Position numbers and translations under genes: made by a program | DNA from: Rhynchosporium graminicola | Taxonomy: Eukaryota; Ascomycota; Leotiomycetes; Helotiales; Ploettnerulaceae | Direction: 5' to 3' | NCBI GenBank assembly: GCA_900074885.1 | Contig: FJUW01000020.1 | Coordinates: 612,844 to 676,843 of the forward strand | DNA length: 64,000 bases | In this document: piece after piece, positions 22,023 to 34,775 of the stretch | Layout of the letters: the number at the start of each line of letters is the position of its first letter | Numbering within the stretch: position 1 is the first letter of the stretch | Notes under the pieces: generated by a model | What the model was told of the DNA's origin: nothing | Database searches by the model: none | The model's input: the letters and a program-made list of their open reading frames with translations, nothing else

Positions 22023-23750
22023 TTATCGCATCCGCGATGTTCTATCATGACCCTCCGGTGAGAAACAACTATCCCAAAAGCCTCCCCTTCTCGCAAACGA
22101 AAGACTATCAACAAAAGCACTCAAAGTACACCTCCCAAGTCCATCACCACCACAAGTCTGCAACGGTAAAACACGGTCATTAATAACAACTCTGACCATA
22201 TCCTCCGGCGCACCAACACAAGTCATCTTCTCAAAATAAGCCCTCGCACCAAACGGCACAAGCCAACTAGCAGCGAACCCATGCGTCTCACCAACATTTT
22301 GAAGTGTGGTATTTAGTAATGGCGCTGTAGAGTTGAATAGACCTAGAGCGCTGAAGATGGTCATCATGTCGTTATCATGGCTGAAATCCGCGTAAAGGCT
22401 TGCTCCCAGGGGAAAGGTCGTAGGGGAAGAATCTAGTGTTGAGTTTGTACTCGTGTGGTCTATCACTACTTTGCTGGTCATGCGAGCGATAAGCTCGTTG
22501 GTAAATCCTACGCCTTGAGTTGGAGCGAGAGGATTGCCGAGAGAGAAGCCATAGTATTTTCCGAGTGTTTGGAAATAGTCATATTGATGCCACTCAGAGG
22601 TCGTGAACATGGTGCAGAAGGGGTGGAGGGTGCCGTGAGTGTTGGCGACTGTGTTGAATGGGCAGAGATCCATGAGCATTATTGTGTCGTCATTAGTTAG
22701 GTTTGCGCCTGGTAGGGCTTCGTTGAGGCGTCTGGTGATTGGTGGTGTAAATTCAGCTTGCCAGAGAATTTGGGCATTGGAGCCAATGGCGTGGATTGGA
22801 TCTTGTTGGAAATTGGTACAGAGACCGTAGTCGAGTGTGTTGTTTTGACCGGGTTCCTCGCTGATGATTACCATACTGTAAGGAAGGCTATCGTTGGCTG
22901 TAGAGCTTGAATCTTGGATACGGGCATTGTGAAAGCCTCGAGTCCAGTTCCGAGCGGATTCTTCAACTCGCTGTTGGCCAGATGCGCGTATGAAAGGAGT
23001 GATACTCTGCGCGAGGGATTTGTATCTTTCGTAGAATTCGATGCCTGAGTTGACCATCTGCTGTTCTCCGAAGATGGTAAGCTGATCAGCTCCCAAGGAG
23101 TACTTGTAGTTCTTGATGAATGCCAAATCTTTGCTGTAGGATGTGGCATTGGCGTGAATACGGTCAACCAGCTCTTGGTACCGGATTGATTTGCCTGAAG
23201 TAGGATCTCGAGCACCGTGGCGGGAGAGAACTTGGGCAAATGTGATTTGGCACTGGTAAGGGACCTCTGCTGAGATATCTGAAGGAACAGAAAAATAGGG
23301 CGAGTACTGGCCCCAAAAATGAGATATCTCAGGCGAACATGTGAAGCCATTCAGCCCTTCACATGATGGCGTGACATGAAGAACAGTATGATCTCTACTT
23401 GGATGTTAGCAAATATGATATATGTGATTGTACAACTATGATCAACTCAGAAGTACGGGCAGGTCAGATGCCTACACAATAGCCAAGTAGAGGAAAAGAA
23501 AGACTCCAATAACACCCATGGCGACCATCCAAGCTCTGCTACTGTTATTCTTTCTAAATCTTTTTAGGTGCTGTGCCAGAAGAATATGGTGCTCTAAGTC
23601 TGAGTCGGTGCTGAATCGAATTTCGTCCCGGAAAGGAGTATCTTCATCGGAGGTCAGAGCATCATAGCGATACACATCCTTGCCCTCATCTTCCCTGATA
23701 GTTGAAGTCCTTTTAGGATTGGAGGCCGCGATGAATCCTGCTTGCTTCAT
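22023..23750 (-). CDS. membrane-anchored histidine acid phosphatase / 3-phytase-like protein
   Basis: Probable phosphatase of the fungal phytase branch, releasing phosphate from phytate or other organic phosphates. Two exons, 23476-23750 and 22023-23394, give 548 aa; an acceptor three bases earlier (exon start 23397) would add one residue. The catalytic motif SRHGARDPT is at about residue 148 and the proton donor HD is in ADFSHDND near residue 432. The block CSPEISHFWGQYSPYFSVP upstream of the active site is typical of fungal phytases, as are the paired cysteines. Unlike secreted phytases it has no N-terminal signal peptide. A charged cytosolic N-terminus is followed by a hydrophobic segment (AWMVAMGVIGVFLFLYLAIV, about 72-91), suggesting a type II membrane protein. 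Many N-x-S/T sites follow, consistent with a luminal or outer domain. Confidence 0.85.
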
Positions 23751-24524
23751 TTTTGCGACTCTTGGAAATCCAGTTTGCTTTAATATATCAAAAGGGTCGA
23801 ATAGCTGCTCAAGCCAAATGCAACTTTAGGAGCTATGGTTAGACGCAAAGCATCGGAGAAGAATGCAATAACAGGCCGCGACGTATGCAACAACTTTTTT
23901 TTTATAAGAAAAACGGTTGGAATGTAACTATGATCATAAGGTTGTTCTCGACCAGGGATATAACGAAGGTGAGAATTATTGTAGCTGGTTTGACTTGAAA
24001 CGGGTTGAGGTGTCGTCGGCAAATCAGCCTCTGGCAGGGAAAGCCTGCTCATCTGGGGCTCCTGAGTGGTCGGATGCGCTGAAATTGCCTAACTTAAGCA
24101 GCCATTGTTGACTTTTGACATTTTCTTATCATGCTTTCCCGTTCCGAACTTCACCGATTGAAATTAGGTTTCTACAAAAAAGTGGAACATGTTACGAACG
24201 TTACACAACATCAGTTGCTTGAATTGCAAACGCGATTGTTCGAATCCTCACAGAAGAACTGTAGCAAATCCATACCGCAAATAATCTGATCTGGCTAGCA
24301 TATTTTCTAATAATGCAATCCAAAAGATATTTGTAGCGCGAGAATCGTACTCAGATCGTATGGGTAGTAAGCACAATCTGAACGGCTGTTTGTTGTTTAT
24401 GGGTAAGACCTGCATTTGCTAACTCCATGGAACTCACGGAACAGAATCAAGCGCCTATACAATCCCGCAAAATCACTATGCCTTTATCTCATGGTACAGT
24501 CTACAACCCATACAAAGGGTATAT
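23751..24524. other. intergenic region
   Basis: Promoter of the phytase-like gene and 3' end of IDH2 are not expected to overlap here because both genes run leftwards. A minus-strand frame at 23780-24052 (90 codons) has no recognised domain and is not called. Confidence 0.35.
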
Positions 24525-25975
24525 CTACAAACGCTTGATGATCGCACCGGCATACTCGTGTGTCTTCGCCTTTCCGCCCAAATCACCTGTCAAATACTTT
24601 CCTTCCGCCAAAGTGTCGAAGATAGCCGTCTCTATTCTAACAGCGTGGTCGTTCAGGCCCATGTGTCTCAACATCATGATGGAGCTGAGAAGAAGAGCAG
24701 TTGGGTTGGCAAGAGCCTTGCCAGCAATATCTGGCGCAGAACCGTGGACAGCTTCAAAGATGGAGCACTCATCTCCAATGTTACCGGATGGAGTGAGACC
24801 AAGACCACCGATGAGACCTGCGCACATGTCGGAGAGAATGTCACCGTAAAGGTTAGGCATGACCAGGACTTTATCGTTGTATGGCGTTGGGTCGGTAACA
24901 ATCTTCAAGCAGGTATTGTCGAGCAGCTCGGAATCGAATTCGACCTTGGGGAAATCTTTGGACACGTTCACAGCAGTGCTCAAAAAGAGACCATCGCTCA
25001 TCTTCATGATGGTGGCCTTGTGAACGGCCCGGACCTTTAGTCTTCCAATGTGCTCAGCGTATTGGAATGCGTATCGGAGCACGCGCTCACTGGCCTCTCG
25101 GGTGATGAGCTTGATGCTTTGCACAACACCGTCGACGACAATGTGCTCAATCCCTGAGTATTCTCCCTCGGTATTCTCTCGGATCAGAACGGTATCAACA
25201 CCATCGTATGGGGTTTTGTATCCGGCAATTGAGCGACATGGTCGGACGTTGGCGAAGAGGTTAAAGGTTCGGCGCAGAGTCAAGTTAAGAGAAACATGGC
25301 CTTTTCCAATAGGGGTCTACTTGTTCATTAGTAACGGCGCAAAACGAAGGTACAAGGCATACATACAGCAAGCGGACCCTTGAGAGCTACCTTATTTCTC
25401 TCGATGCTCTCGATGGTCTCTGGGAGGATAGAAGTCTTGCCATCGATCAATTGTGGGGTGACATCGACTGGTTCCCATTTGATTGGTGTCTGTACTTTCA
25501 TGAGCAAGCTTTTAATGGCCATTGGGTTTCATATCGTACCTTAGCAGCCGCAAAGATATCCTTTACAGACTGAGCAATCTCAGGTCCGATACCATCACCC
25601 TCGATCAAACTGACAGTGTAGAGCCCCTAAATTATTATCAGCTACTGCCGTCGCTGTAAACACTATCTACAAGCTCAATTGAGTCCATTGCGGATCCGTG
25701 GATAGCTGTTCTGCTTTGTTTTCATCGCCTCGAAGGAGGGGGAAGCCGTACATCTGAGCCCTTCTGACCAGTGAACTTCGCGACCGGACTCTTATCAGTC
25801 GCATATTGACGGCAAGCCTGTATATTCAAAAGCGATTAGCACGATCAATCATCTGAGTAACACATTCTCTAGCTGGAGCAACACTCACATGCACAGAAGT
25901 GGGAGCCCAGGCACGGGCGGATGCTCGCAGACACTGTCGCCGCGCTGGCGCAGCAAAAGAACGGACTGCAAGCAT
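24525..25975 (-). CDS. IDH2: mitochondrial NAD-dependent isocitrate dehydrogenase, catalytic subunit
   Basis: Oxidative decarboxylation of isocitrate to 2-oxoglutarate in the TCA cycle, with Idh1 as regulatory partner, in the mitochondrial matrix. Exons (minus) are 25889-25975, 25752-25817, 25540-25626, 25367-25489 and 24525-25316, giving 384 aa. An Arg/Ala-rich presequence ([19 protein letters not shown]) precedes the mature part that begins [17 protein letters not shown]. Catalytic-subunit motifs are [13 protein letters not shown], the NAD/substrate loop [19 protein letters not shown] and [14 protein letters not shown]. The end [10 protein letters not shown] is family-like. Introns are 50-125 bp. 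Head-to-head with SEC5. Confidence 0.94.
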
Positions 25976-26324
25976 TGTGGGAGAGGGGAAACCAAAATAT
26001 CTCTACAATATATGTGCAGGGAATTGTTGTAGGAAGTGGAAAAGAAGTCAGGGTACAGAGGGACTTGCGATAGACAGGTAGGCGCGGCTAGAATTCGTTG
26101 CTTGGCAAAGCCGGGCCTTTTAGGAATCTGCGGGAGGTTAAATCCACTCTGAACCAGGGAGCTGTCAAGTGTCAACATCACCGAACTCGAGAGCTTGCCG
26201 ACAACCAGGGCCAAGATATTTGTCGAGGACATAAATGAACTGAAAGAAGTTGTACCGATGGACGATTGGAGATATTATTGACATTTCGCTTGGGATCGAA
26301 TATTTCCTATAGCTACTGGGCACA
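25976..26324. promoter_or_regulatory. shared divergent promoter region, IDH2/SEC5
   Basis: 349 bp between start codons, non-coding on both strands. Third head-to-head pair in this block. Promoter function is inferred from geometry. Confidence 0.45.
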
Positions 26325-29300
26325 ATGGCGGACTACGAGCGAACGGTTTTGGAGCATTATCAGTTAGCTACAGCTTATCCAGTGGAGTGGCCTGCGGAGA
26401 AGGATGTAAGCGACGGATCGGACGAAGAAGAAGAATCAAAACCAGCACGCACCAGAGAAATGAGGAGGTCAAAATCGAGATACTCCGCGCTGGAAAGAGC
26501 TACTGGTGATAGGAAAAGCCTCTTGCCCGGATCTCAAAGAGGAGACAATGGAGTGGAGAATCTGGTTCAGAGGGATGAGCCAGATCCCTTGGGCACGACG
26601 GATAGTGTTGTGAGGATATTACGACAGCTGGGCCTGCCAGTTCAGGATGACCCCAGGCTACGTGCGTTAACCTGGATCCAGCATGCCTTCGTAAATATGC
26701 TGACATGTATGTAAGGAAATCGGTTCCTCCTGTCCTCTACGACTTTCTCCCCGGCGCTGTTCCTGTCCCAGGTCCACTCAACCGCCTCGACTCAATCTCT
26801 TCTAGATGGCTTAGACGTACTATCACGGTCCATTGATCAAAAGTCGGCGTCTTTGAAGGTCTTAGTGGAATCCAATTTTGAACGTTTCGTCCGGGCCAAA
26901 GCTACTATTGATAACGTCTATACTGAGATGAAATATCGTGGTCTAGAGCCTCCTCAAACTCCTCAACCTCGTCGAGCCCATTCCCGTCATGCCAGTCGGA
27001 ATAGCTTCCGAACCAGTAGTGGGAACCAAGCGGGCATGGCTATAGCTACCCCTGACGTTAGGAAGAAGAACGCTCTGACAAAAGAGAGCGAGTATGGAGT
27101 ACTGGGTATCAAGACACCACTTCTGGACGTATCGGCAAAGGCTGAGGAGGTCTGGGGCCCAGCTCTTGGTGGACGTGAGAAGGAGGATAGTCTAAAGGTC
27201 ATGGGTGGTACTGTAGAACGATATAAAGAATTGTACGAAGTTGGTGCAGCAGTAACAGACAGTATCAAGCGGAAGGACTATGAAAGCATAGTTGAGGAAT
27301 ACACAAAAGCAAAACGGTTTGCGGACAACGCGAGGAGACTTTCAGATGCCCTTGGCTCGACTCCGCCAACCGACTCCCAGATATTTCAACTGCTATTAGC
27401 AGCGCGTGTCTGGAAGGATGTTGAGGATCAAATCGAGGGATTTAAACGCGAAACATGGAGGCGACTTATCGCAATGCAAAGTGTTCCAACTCGGACGGGG
27501 GGACAAGGCGCATTACAAGACCAGCACATGGAGCTGATCGGTGTCTTACTAGAGCTTGGAGTAAGTGATAATCCAATCTGGGTTTGGTTGCTTAGCAGGT
27601 ATGATCATCTGAAGAGCAAAATTCAAACCACATCCGAGCGCTCCAAGATCGAAATTGAAATCCTACGACGACGCTTGGCAAACAACGACAGACCAACAAC
27701 TCAGATGATAGCATCGCATCTGAGATCCCTCGGCCGACACAATGGCGAAGATAAGCCTACTTCAGTAGACTCGACCGAGATTATTGACCTTTGGGAAAAG
27801 CTGCATACGTTCCTTAGCATCATGCTGGGTCGTGATGGTATACTTGGGGAAGTCGTCGAGTTTTGGCAAACCGTCCAAAGTTTCATTGATGGCAAGGCAC
27901 AAAAGGCACTCCCCGTGGGAATCGACGGGGCATCTCGTGAACACCATAGATTGTCGGACCAAGGTACGATCGATCTACAGAAGGGTACTGTTGAGTTGAT
28001 TGATATGATTCGGGAGAGTATCTTCGCATTCTTCTCTGAGCCGCCCATCGAAGATATCTCGTCCCTTTTCTCACCAATGCCGCAAACCCCAAGGACCCCG
28101 TCATCAAACGGGCAGCTGACTCCCTCAGCTCTCCGAGACACTCGATTCCATTTAGACCCAAACAACTTGCCACCCCCTTCTCCGAAGAGAGGCGAAACTT
28201 GGGAAAAACATGCATTTTGGCCTCCGTGGTCCAACTCGTTAAGTGGAGTACACTATTTGGGCAAACTTCTCGTACTTGTAGGCACAGGAGCTAGCGAGAT
28301 GGCGGCAGTTTCTCCTGTGGGTAATGGAGATGGGTCTGCTCTAGAGCGATTGAGAGGACTCGTTGGCGAGGCCAGAGAAAGATGTGTAATCGCCATTTGT
28401 GCAGCATGGAACAAAGATGCCGAGAATATCAAAGTTCTCGAAGATTGGAGACGGTCACCAGAGAAGCGAGACCTGACCAGGATGCCTGCCTACTTCGGGG
28501 CTTTCGAGAGTGCCGTTCTGACGGGAATGCAGAAGATTCTCTACATCTCTGAGGCTATGGCTAAGTCGGACTCTACAAACGTTGTCTTACCACCCCCTGC
28601 AAAACTCCTCCAGATGGTCCGTAGTCAATTCGTGACAACACTGTATAGATCGTTGAGCGGAATGGTGGAGAATGCAGAAAAATCTTTCAAGAAAGCTGAC
28701 GATGACTGGACTACGGACAATGATGGACTTGCAAGCCCAGTAGCTATGGTCGTTGCGACTAGCATTGGAGCTGGAACCGTCAATGCCAGTGATCGTGTAT
28801 GTTTCCCTGTTCGATCAAATGTACCGCATGCTAATGTCGATAGAATGTCCGCATGCTCTTGACATTGAGCAATCTCCAGGCTTTGCGAACTGATGTAGTT
28901 CCTCACCTCACCACCCAATTCGAGAACGCTTTCTCTGTCAAGCTCACAGAAGAGACCAAGACTATCCGCGATGTCCTCGGCCAAATTGACGCGCGACTAT
29001 TCCAATCATATACACGGCCTGCGGTGAACGCTCTTAGTGTGACAATTCGTGAAGGAATATTGTCTCCTGACTGGTCTCCGAAGAGTACTGAGAAACCCAG
29101 AGAAGTTCGTGCATACGTCTATGAAGCACTGCTTAGCCTTGTTCTGGTGCACAGCCAAGTTTCTACCACAGCCTCAACACTCACTGCACAAGTGCTTTCT
29201 TACCTCCTTGAGCAGACCTCTCGGGAACTGCTCGAAGCATTCAAAGCCCGCCAGCGTTACAATCTTGCGGAACTCATGCAAGCAACACTTGATCTTGAGT

Positions 29301-29557
29301 TTGTTGCTCAAACTTTGAGTCAATACACGACCGAACGAGCAAGCGAGATCCAAAGCTCGATTTATCAGGAGTTGGATAAAGGTACCGATAATGACGCGAG
29401 GAGCAAACTGCAGGCCGAGCTACCAGAGATGAGGGCTGTTCTGAAGAGGTTGAGAGACGGCAGTAAGAGTGAATTTGCCTGCTTTAAGAAGTCGAGACGC
29501 CAGGAGAGGCCAGCTGCACCCCCGACGCCTTCTCAACAGCAGTCTCATGAAGGCTAG
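26325..29557 (+). CDS. SEC5: exocyst complex subunit Sec5
   Basis: Component of the octameric exocyst that tethers secretory vesicles to the plasma membrane at growth sites such as hyphal tips. Exons are 26325-26661, 26716-28796 and 28844-29557, giving 1043 aa. The first intron (54 bp, GTGCGT donor) splits DDPRLRNRFLLSS, a signature of fungal Sec5. The next block, SLLDGLDVLSRSIDQKSASL followed by VLVESNFERFVRAK, is the conserved N-terminal coiled region of the exocyst rod. An acidic Ser/Glu stretch (DVSDGSDEEEES) lies near the N-terminus. The C-terminus ends in a Pro/Gln-rich tail. The long helical middle has no enzymatic motif, as expected. Confidence 0.9.
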
Positions 29558-31300
29558 AATATGAGGATACGTGTGTATGAGCTGTTAACATATAGTACCA
29601 TGAATATACTTCAGCTGTATGAGCCAGCAGAGCCATCAAATCCAAGGATATGACGGTTAAGCTATCTTGATAATCTGTTTTGGATCCCTATATCTGCAAA
29701 TATGACAATGATTGTAATTTTAGCTCTCGCTTTCCTTCCAGTCCCTTCTTTGGATTGTCCAATGTCATGAGAAGCTGCTCATCTCATGGGACCAAGGCAG
29801 TATCTGTTTGCCTATGTGTCAGGAAAATTCTGTTTCCCGTATTATATGTTTCCCACGCCTGGTTCTCAGCAAGCAGAGGGACTGGGCGCATGTGACTTGA
29901 AATAGCTTCATCACGTGCTTGAATTCCCGGGATTATCATATACTGGAGCACTATCATAGCTAGAATCGAATTTGCCATCCATTCTTCTCAAATGTCCCTT
30001 GTATATGCCTCTGTTGCTATCTGTTTTCGTGGTGCAAAGCCAGTGTACTGATAATGCCTGGGCACGTGCAATATTCACACCTGCTCCCCAACGCTGAACA
30101 CCGAAATCTTGCATTGTTCTATATGATTTACTAGGTACTTGAGTATCGTGGTATATAGTCTGTTAGGCCTGAGAAAATGAGTTTGCATGGCTGTAATACT
30201 AGCATCACTAGAGAAGTCAGAGTGGTAGGTGGGTTCCCAAGAAAGAGGGATCGGATTGCAACTCAGCGACTCGGTGACTGTTCAGAATGCCATGAACAAA
30301 ATGACTTTGTCATGGTAGTATATTGATACGCGATAGACTCCTGCAAGCCATTCACAAGTTTGCAAGTGGATGTTGCTGTGCTAGTAGATTTTGCCTCGAA
30401 GGTCTAGCGATAATTTTCGCTCACTTGTGCTTTTTGCTTCGGGTTCCTTACCTCCCCACTTCACAATCTTGTCCTGTTTTTGGCCTGAAGAAACCTCCGG
30501 TTCAATGGTCTTCCTTTGGTGTTTTGCTTAGATCAGGATCGGCGGGCGCGCTATATCCGTGGCACCTTTTGTTCATTCCTTTTGTCCTCTGCGTTCCAAT
30601 TCGGGGAGATTGATTTCGACGAACTTTGCGAAATCTTCTTGCGGCCACGACTAGGGATCACACTATAATGCTGGTATCCTACAATAAGACGGCTGTCTTT
30701 CTGTATCCAACTTCGCTTTAAGCTAAGGTGTTAGGCAGCTTGAAGCTTAAATACCCCAGGGAGAGTAGGGCTCCTCGAACTTAACGCTGATTCACATAGT
30801 CATACTCTCAAGTAGAAATAGTGAACAGAATGGTAAAGAAATATCTGAAATGACATTCATTGGAATGATTGCTATGCATCAAATTTATGGGATATCTGGC
30901 AGTTCTTGCAGTATATTCTACAGTTTAATCTAAAGAGATTGAAACACTCTATTGAAGAAGTCGGGCTCGACGTTTGAAATTGCAGGCTATGATTTGCGAG
31001 CACTGGAAAACTCTAACAGCATTTTCCATCTGACTCATTCGTTGTTCTACAACCTCCTTATTCACTCCAAAAGCTGTGAATTGGATTGACAAGCAGACTC
31101 TTGAGCAAGTCCAAGTTTGCGTGTCATAGAAGGTGGGCTGTGTCAAGGTCTATTGTAGAAAGTCCTTCCAAGTTTCAACATTTACGGTCTTGCTTCTAAT
31201 CCCAGCTTATAGTTATGTATAAAACCCTGTTGTCTCTTGACGAGCAACTGAGGAGAATTTGAATCTATATATACTGGTGAGATTATTCCTATGTTCCGCG
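29558..31300. other. gene-poor intergenic region
   Basis: About 1.7 kb with only short unsupported frames (30323-30613, 30949-31146). Base composition drifts towards AT near its right end, leading into the RIP-like stretch. Confidence 0.4.
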
Positions 31301-34300
31301 CTAAATATGTCGATGAAGTAATATATATATATACATATTAAATGCTAATATAGACTGACTAAGCTCAACTTCATTCAAGCGATTAATACGGGCGAAACCT
31401 ATAACTAATTGTTTGGTAAAACACGCGCGAAGTGATATTCAGAGATCTAACCAAAGTTCAGTCGATTCACCTGACTCGAGGGTTAGTGAAACGAAGTTAT
31501 AACTGACAGCTAATCCACGCTAGTAGAAAATTGTCGCTTAGCGAGGTGCGACAAAACAAAGCCCAGCACACGTGTATAAATCTCTGTGAGCGCCTCTACC
31601 TGCTCCTGTTCTCTTCGACAACACGAATTTTCGAGATTCGAATTTTCTTTTGTACTTTATTCTGTAAAATGTCCTCTCGTACCTCTACTTGATATTATAT
31701 CAATTAGTTCTTTGCACTTCTTATCGCCCCTGAATCTTCTTAATTCATAGCTCGAGTGCACCTAGTATAACTTAATCTTCTATTATTAATCCTGAAAATT
31801 ATTATTTCTGAACTTCTAAATACTATATCTTTAACCTTTAAAGCTTCGCGCGCTTCTGTATCGCGGAATTCTAGTACTTCCCTTGTAAGTCTCTCTAGGC
31901 TTACTTTATGATATATTGCTTAATGCTAACGGATAGCTTAACTAGTCTAACTAAAGTAACGCTATGACCGATAAGCCCAAGTCGAAGGGACGAGTAAAGC
32001 AGGTCAAGAAGTTCCAGCCTGTCGAGCTTGGCGAAATTGCTCCTACTCCTCTGGCCCTCCCTGATAAATTGACTTACGTATAAGCTCGGGCAAGAGTAAT
32101 ACTAGTAACGATTACAAGGGAAATAGTCGTGATGGCTTAGTGAAAGGTCTCACTTATCCTTAGCGAGGAGGTCACTATTTAGTAAGAGGCTAGGGTGCCG
32201 GACGTCCTGTTGATATGAGTGGCCTCTTGAAAGGCATGAATAGATTGGCTGTTAGAGGACTCAGAACTTTGTTAAAGTTAGTATAAAAGTAAGTTAATTG
32301 AATTATATGATGTTAATACCTAGTATAATAGCTAATACGACTTCAGGGTACTATTAATAGAGTTTACTATTTTCGGTGACCTCCCGTCCGAGCGCTAACT
32401 TCAGATTTAGTCTATTGCGCTTAATAATGCGGACCGTATCCTTGAGGTAATCTGGGTTAGTGCTGAAAAGGACCTGAAGATAGCCTTATATTACTACTAC
32501 CCGCCTGTCACTACGCTTACGTAGACTACTAGTACTGATAGAAGTGAACCGGAATTCCCGCGAGGAAGCGCTAAAGCTCTCTTATAGACTTTACGATAAT
32601 AGTCCAGAATACTAATAGCACTTTTAATAAGTGTGACCTATTTAAGTCATATTTTAATCTAAAGTTCGATATCGTCCTCTTCCGTAAGCATCCGTGCATA
32701 TGGTCAATTGTACGATTGCTTCAGGATATGCGCGATGCCCATATCGATATTTAGCGCATTGCTGTCGTACGCAGTAGCTAAGTTATTAATTATCACGACT
32801 AGAAACATAGTACGTATTTCGATAGTCTATTCTGTTCTCCCTTTTTTGATACTATAAGATTTACTCGCGGGATATTTTCCTCTTCGTAGGATAATTCTCT
32901 TTCGAATAAGCAATTACTGAGCTTCACTACGCGCAGATAATCTTATCTATAGCCACGTTAACTAGGACATAGTTTATGGATATGCGATTGCTGGTGTATG
33001 CACCGTTGTGCAGGCTCTCTACAGTATATACGAGGATGTAGCTTGGACTAACACGGCTACAGGAACCCCGTTTCTGAAGGAGGTATCCTTGGTCGTTCCT
33101 AGCTACCTCCTTCAGGATATCGCTAGTAAGATCGATACCTCGATTACCTTCAGTCCAGCTCGTAGCGATAGCTTAACTAAAGGTCAAGTGAGAGTTAAGT
33201 ATAACTTCTAGTGTGAATTTGACTAGATTACAGCTGGTGGTATCCCTGACCGCTGCTCAATAGATAGTACTATGAATAACTGGGTTAGCGATAATAAAGC
33301 CGAGCTTTTGGTTTGTCTCTTTAACGCTAAAGTCCTCTATCTAAGGCATAGCTTTCGAGTCGATAATCGTTACTGATAACAACCTGCCTAAGCTTAATAG
33401 AAGTAACTTGCAGTTTATTAGGAGCCTTGAATGATTATCCGGATGCTACGTTAAGATACCCTAGCGAGACTTCCCAGGCTAGATAGCTCGTGAGATTGGT
33501 CTTTATAGTACTGAGGTTGGTATTACGTAAGCTAAGAATCTCATTCGAGACTGATCAGTAAGTTAGCAGAACTTTCTCTCTTTATTACTGCTAATAAAGG
33601 TATAGGTCTATCTCTTAGGAGTATACTAGAGTGCACTAAAGTATCCCAAGATCGCTCCTGGATATACTAGTACTATAGACGTTCTAGCTTTCGGTACCGG
33701 AGCTGCTGTATCTTTATACTGAATTGGATATGCTTTATTATATAAAAGGCGAATTTCGATACTCGGTTAAGAGACGCTGTAATTCAAGCTGGGAGCGAGT
33801 TAGGTGTTTTCTGCTATTTCTTCGGGATTTTTATCGGTTAGGAGGGGCCGATATATGGAAGGTGGTTTTCGTTTCTGAGGTATTAGACTATTATTTATAT
33901 ATTATATCTTGTTTTTCTTTGGTATTCTAGCGTGGTAAAAATTTGGAGTCGTAAAACCGGGAGGAGTTTCTAGGCTGTTTTCTTTTTATTCTGGTATCTT
34001 CTTGACTATAACTCTTGGCTCTGCTGGCTGCTCGTCGAGGATCTCGGCCTTAGGATTCGATTATTTTTGCTAGATATGACCGCTTTTCGGTCGGCTTTTA
34101 TAGTTATATTAAGTTAGATTTGATTCCTGGACTATATAATTGCAGTATCTCATAAGTAGTAATACAAATAAATCAAGGGAATGATATACATGAATGTGTC
34201 CGCACTCAGCCTTAGAGTATCCGGGGAACTGTGATGTTAATAGATATCGCGACTGTAAGCGAGCACTACCGAACGTGGAGTATATGTAGGTAGGTATGTA

Positions 34301-34620
34301 ATCACTGCGGTTATTGAAGGTAAACTCAGGGTAGGAATTCTGGGTAAGTATAACTTAAGTGTAGTATCTTCCTTAATTTCAAGATGCTAACTAGTCTTAT
34401 TTCCTTACGTAACTATATCGAGTATAGTGCATATAGTAAATGATATTTCCGATATCCTCGAACTATTGATGACAAAATCTAAATGCTACTAATGATGGTT
34501 AGATATAGTGACGTAAATTTCCAGCGGTTGTTAGCAGGTTTAATTGAGAAATCCGGAGTTTATAGTTCAGGCGAGGTTTTGAGCGAATTAGTCACATTTT
34601 TATCATAGTAAAAGTATTTG
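31300..34620. mobile_element. AT-rich, RIP-like degenerate repeat (probable transposon relic)
   Basis: By eye this stretch is rich in TA and poor in CA, and TAG/TAA stops are scattered in every frame. That is the pattern RIP leaves in duplicated DNA of Pezizomycotina (C-to-T changes mainly at CpA). Islands still look coding: from about 31964 a frame reads MTDKPKSKGRVKQVKKFQPV and then meets TAA; another at 33008-33211 reads QALYSIYEDVAWTNTATGTP and later meets TAG. I cannot identify reverse transcriptase, transposase, LTRs or terminal repeats, so the element class is unknown and the ends are approximate. Confidence 0.5.
31319..31336. repeat. TA dinucleotide microsatellite
   Basis: About eight to nine TA units at the left edge of the AT-rich stretch. 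Confidence 0.7.
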
Positions 34621-34672
34621 TCTCTCACTAGCTCTTTCAGTAACTACTGCAGCAAAAACACACGGCGTCACG

Positions 34673-34775
34673 GGGCTCAACCGGGATTTGAACCCGGGGC
34701 CTGTCACAGTCATTCTCATGGGAAAGAGAGGGAGGGTATCCCGAAGCAACAATCATACCACTAGACCATTGAGCC
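34673..34775 (-). tRNA. tRNA-Pro(CGG) with a 31-nt intron
   Basis: Read on the minus strand, GGCTCAA pairs with TTGAGCC to form the acceptor stem, with discriminator C at 34673. The T arm is CCGGG-TTCAAAT-CCCGG and the D arm carries GTCTAGTGGTATGAT, as in fungal tRNA-Pro. The anticodon loop is TTCGGG plus T, giving anticodon CGG. An intron at 34709-34739 sits one base 3' of the anticodon, the standard nuclear tRNA position. Removing it lets GTTGC pair with GTGAC (two G-U pairs) and leaves a 72-nt mature tRNA. Confidence 0.9.

Noticed and set aside
23780..24052. 90-codon minus-strand frame upstream of the phytase-like gene
   Set aside because: No domain, no signal peptide, and no splice connection to the phytase first exon that I could support.
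31300..34620. Naming a specific transposon class (gypsy, copia, LINE or mariner) for the AT-rich stretch
   Set aside because: No terminal repeats, integrase, reverse transcriptase or transposase motif could be read through the mutations.
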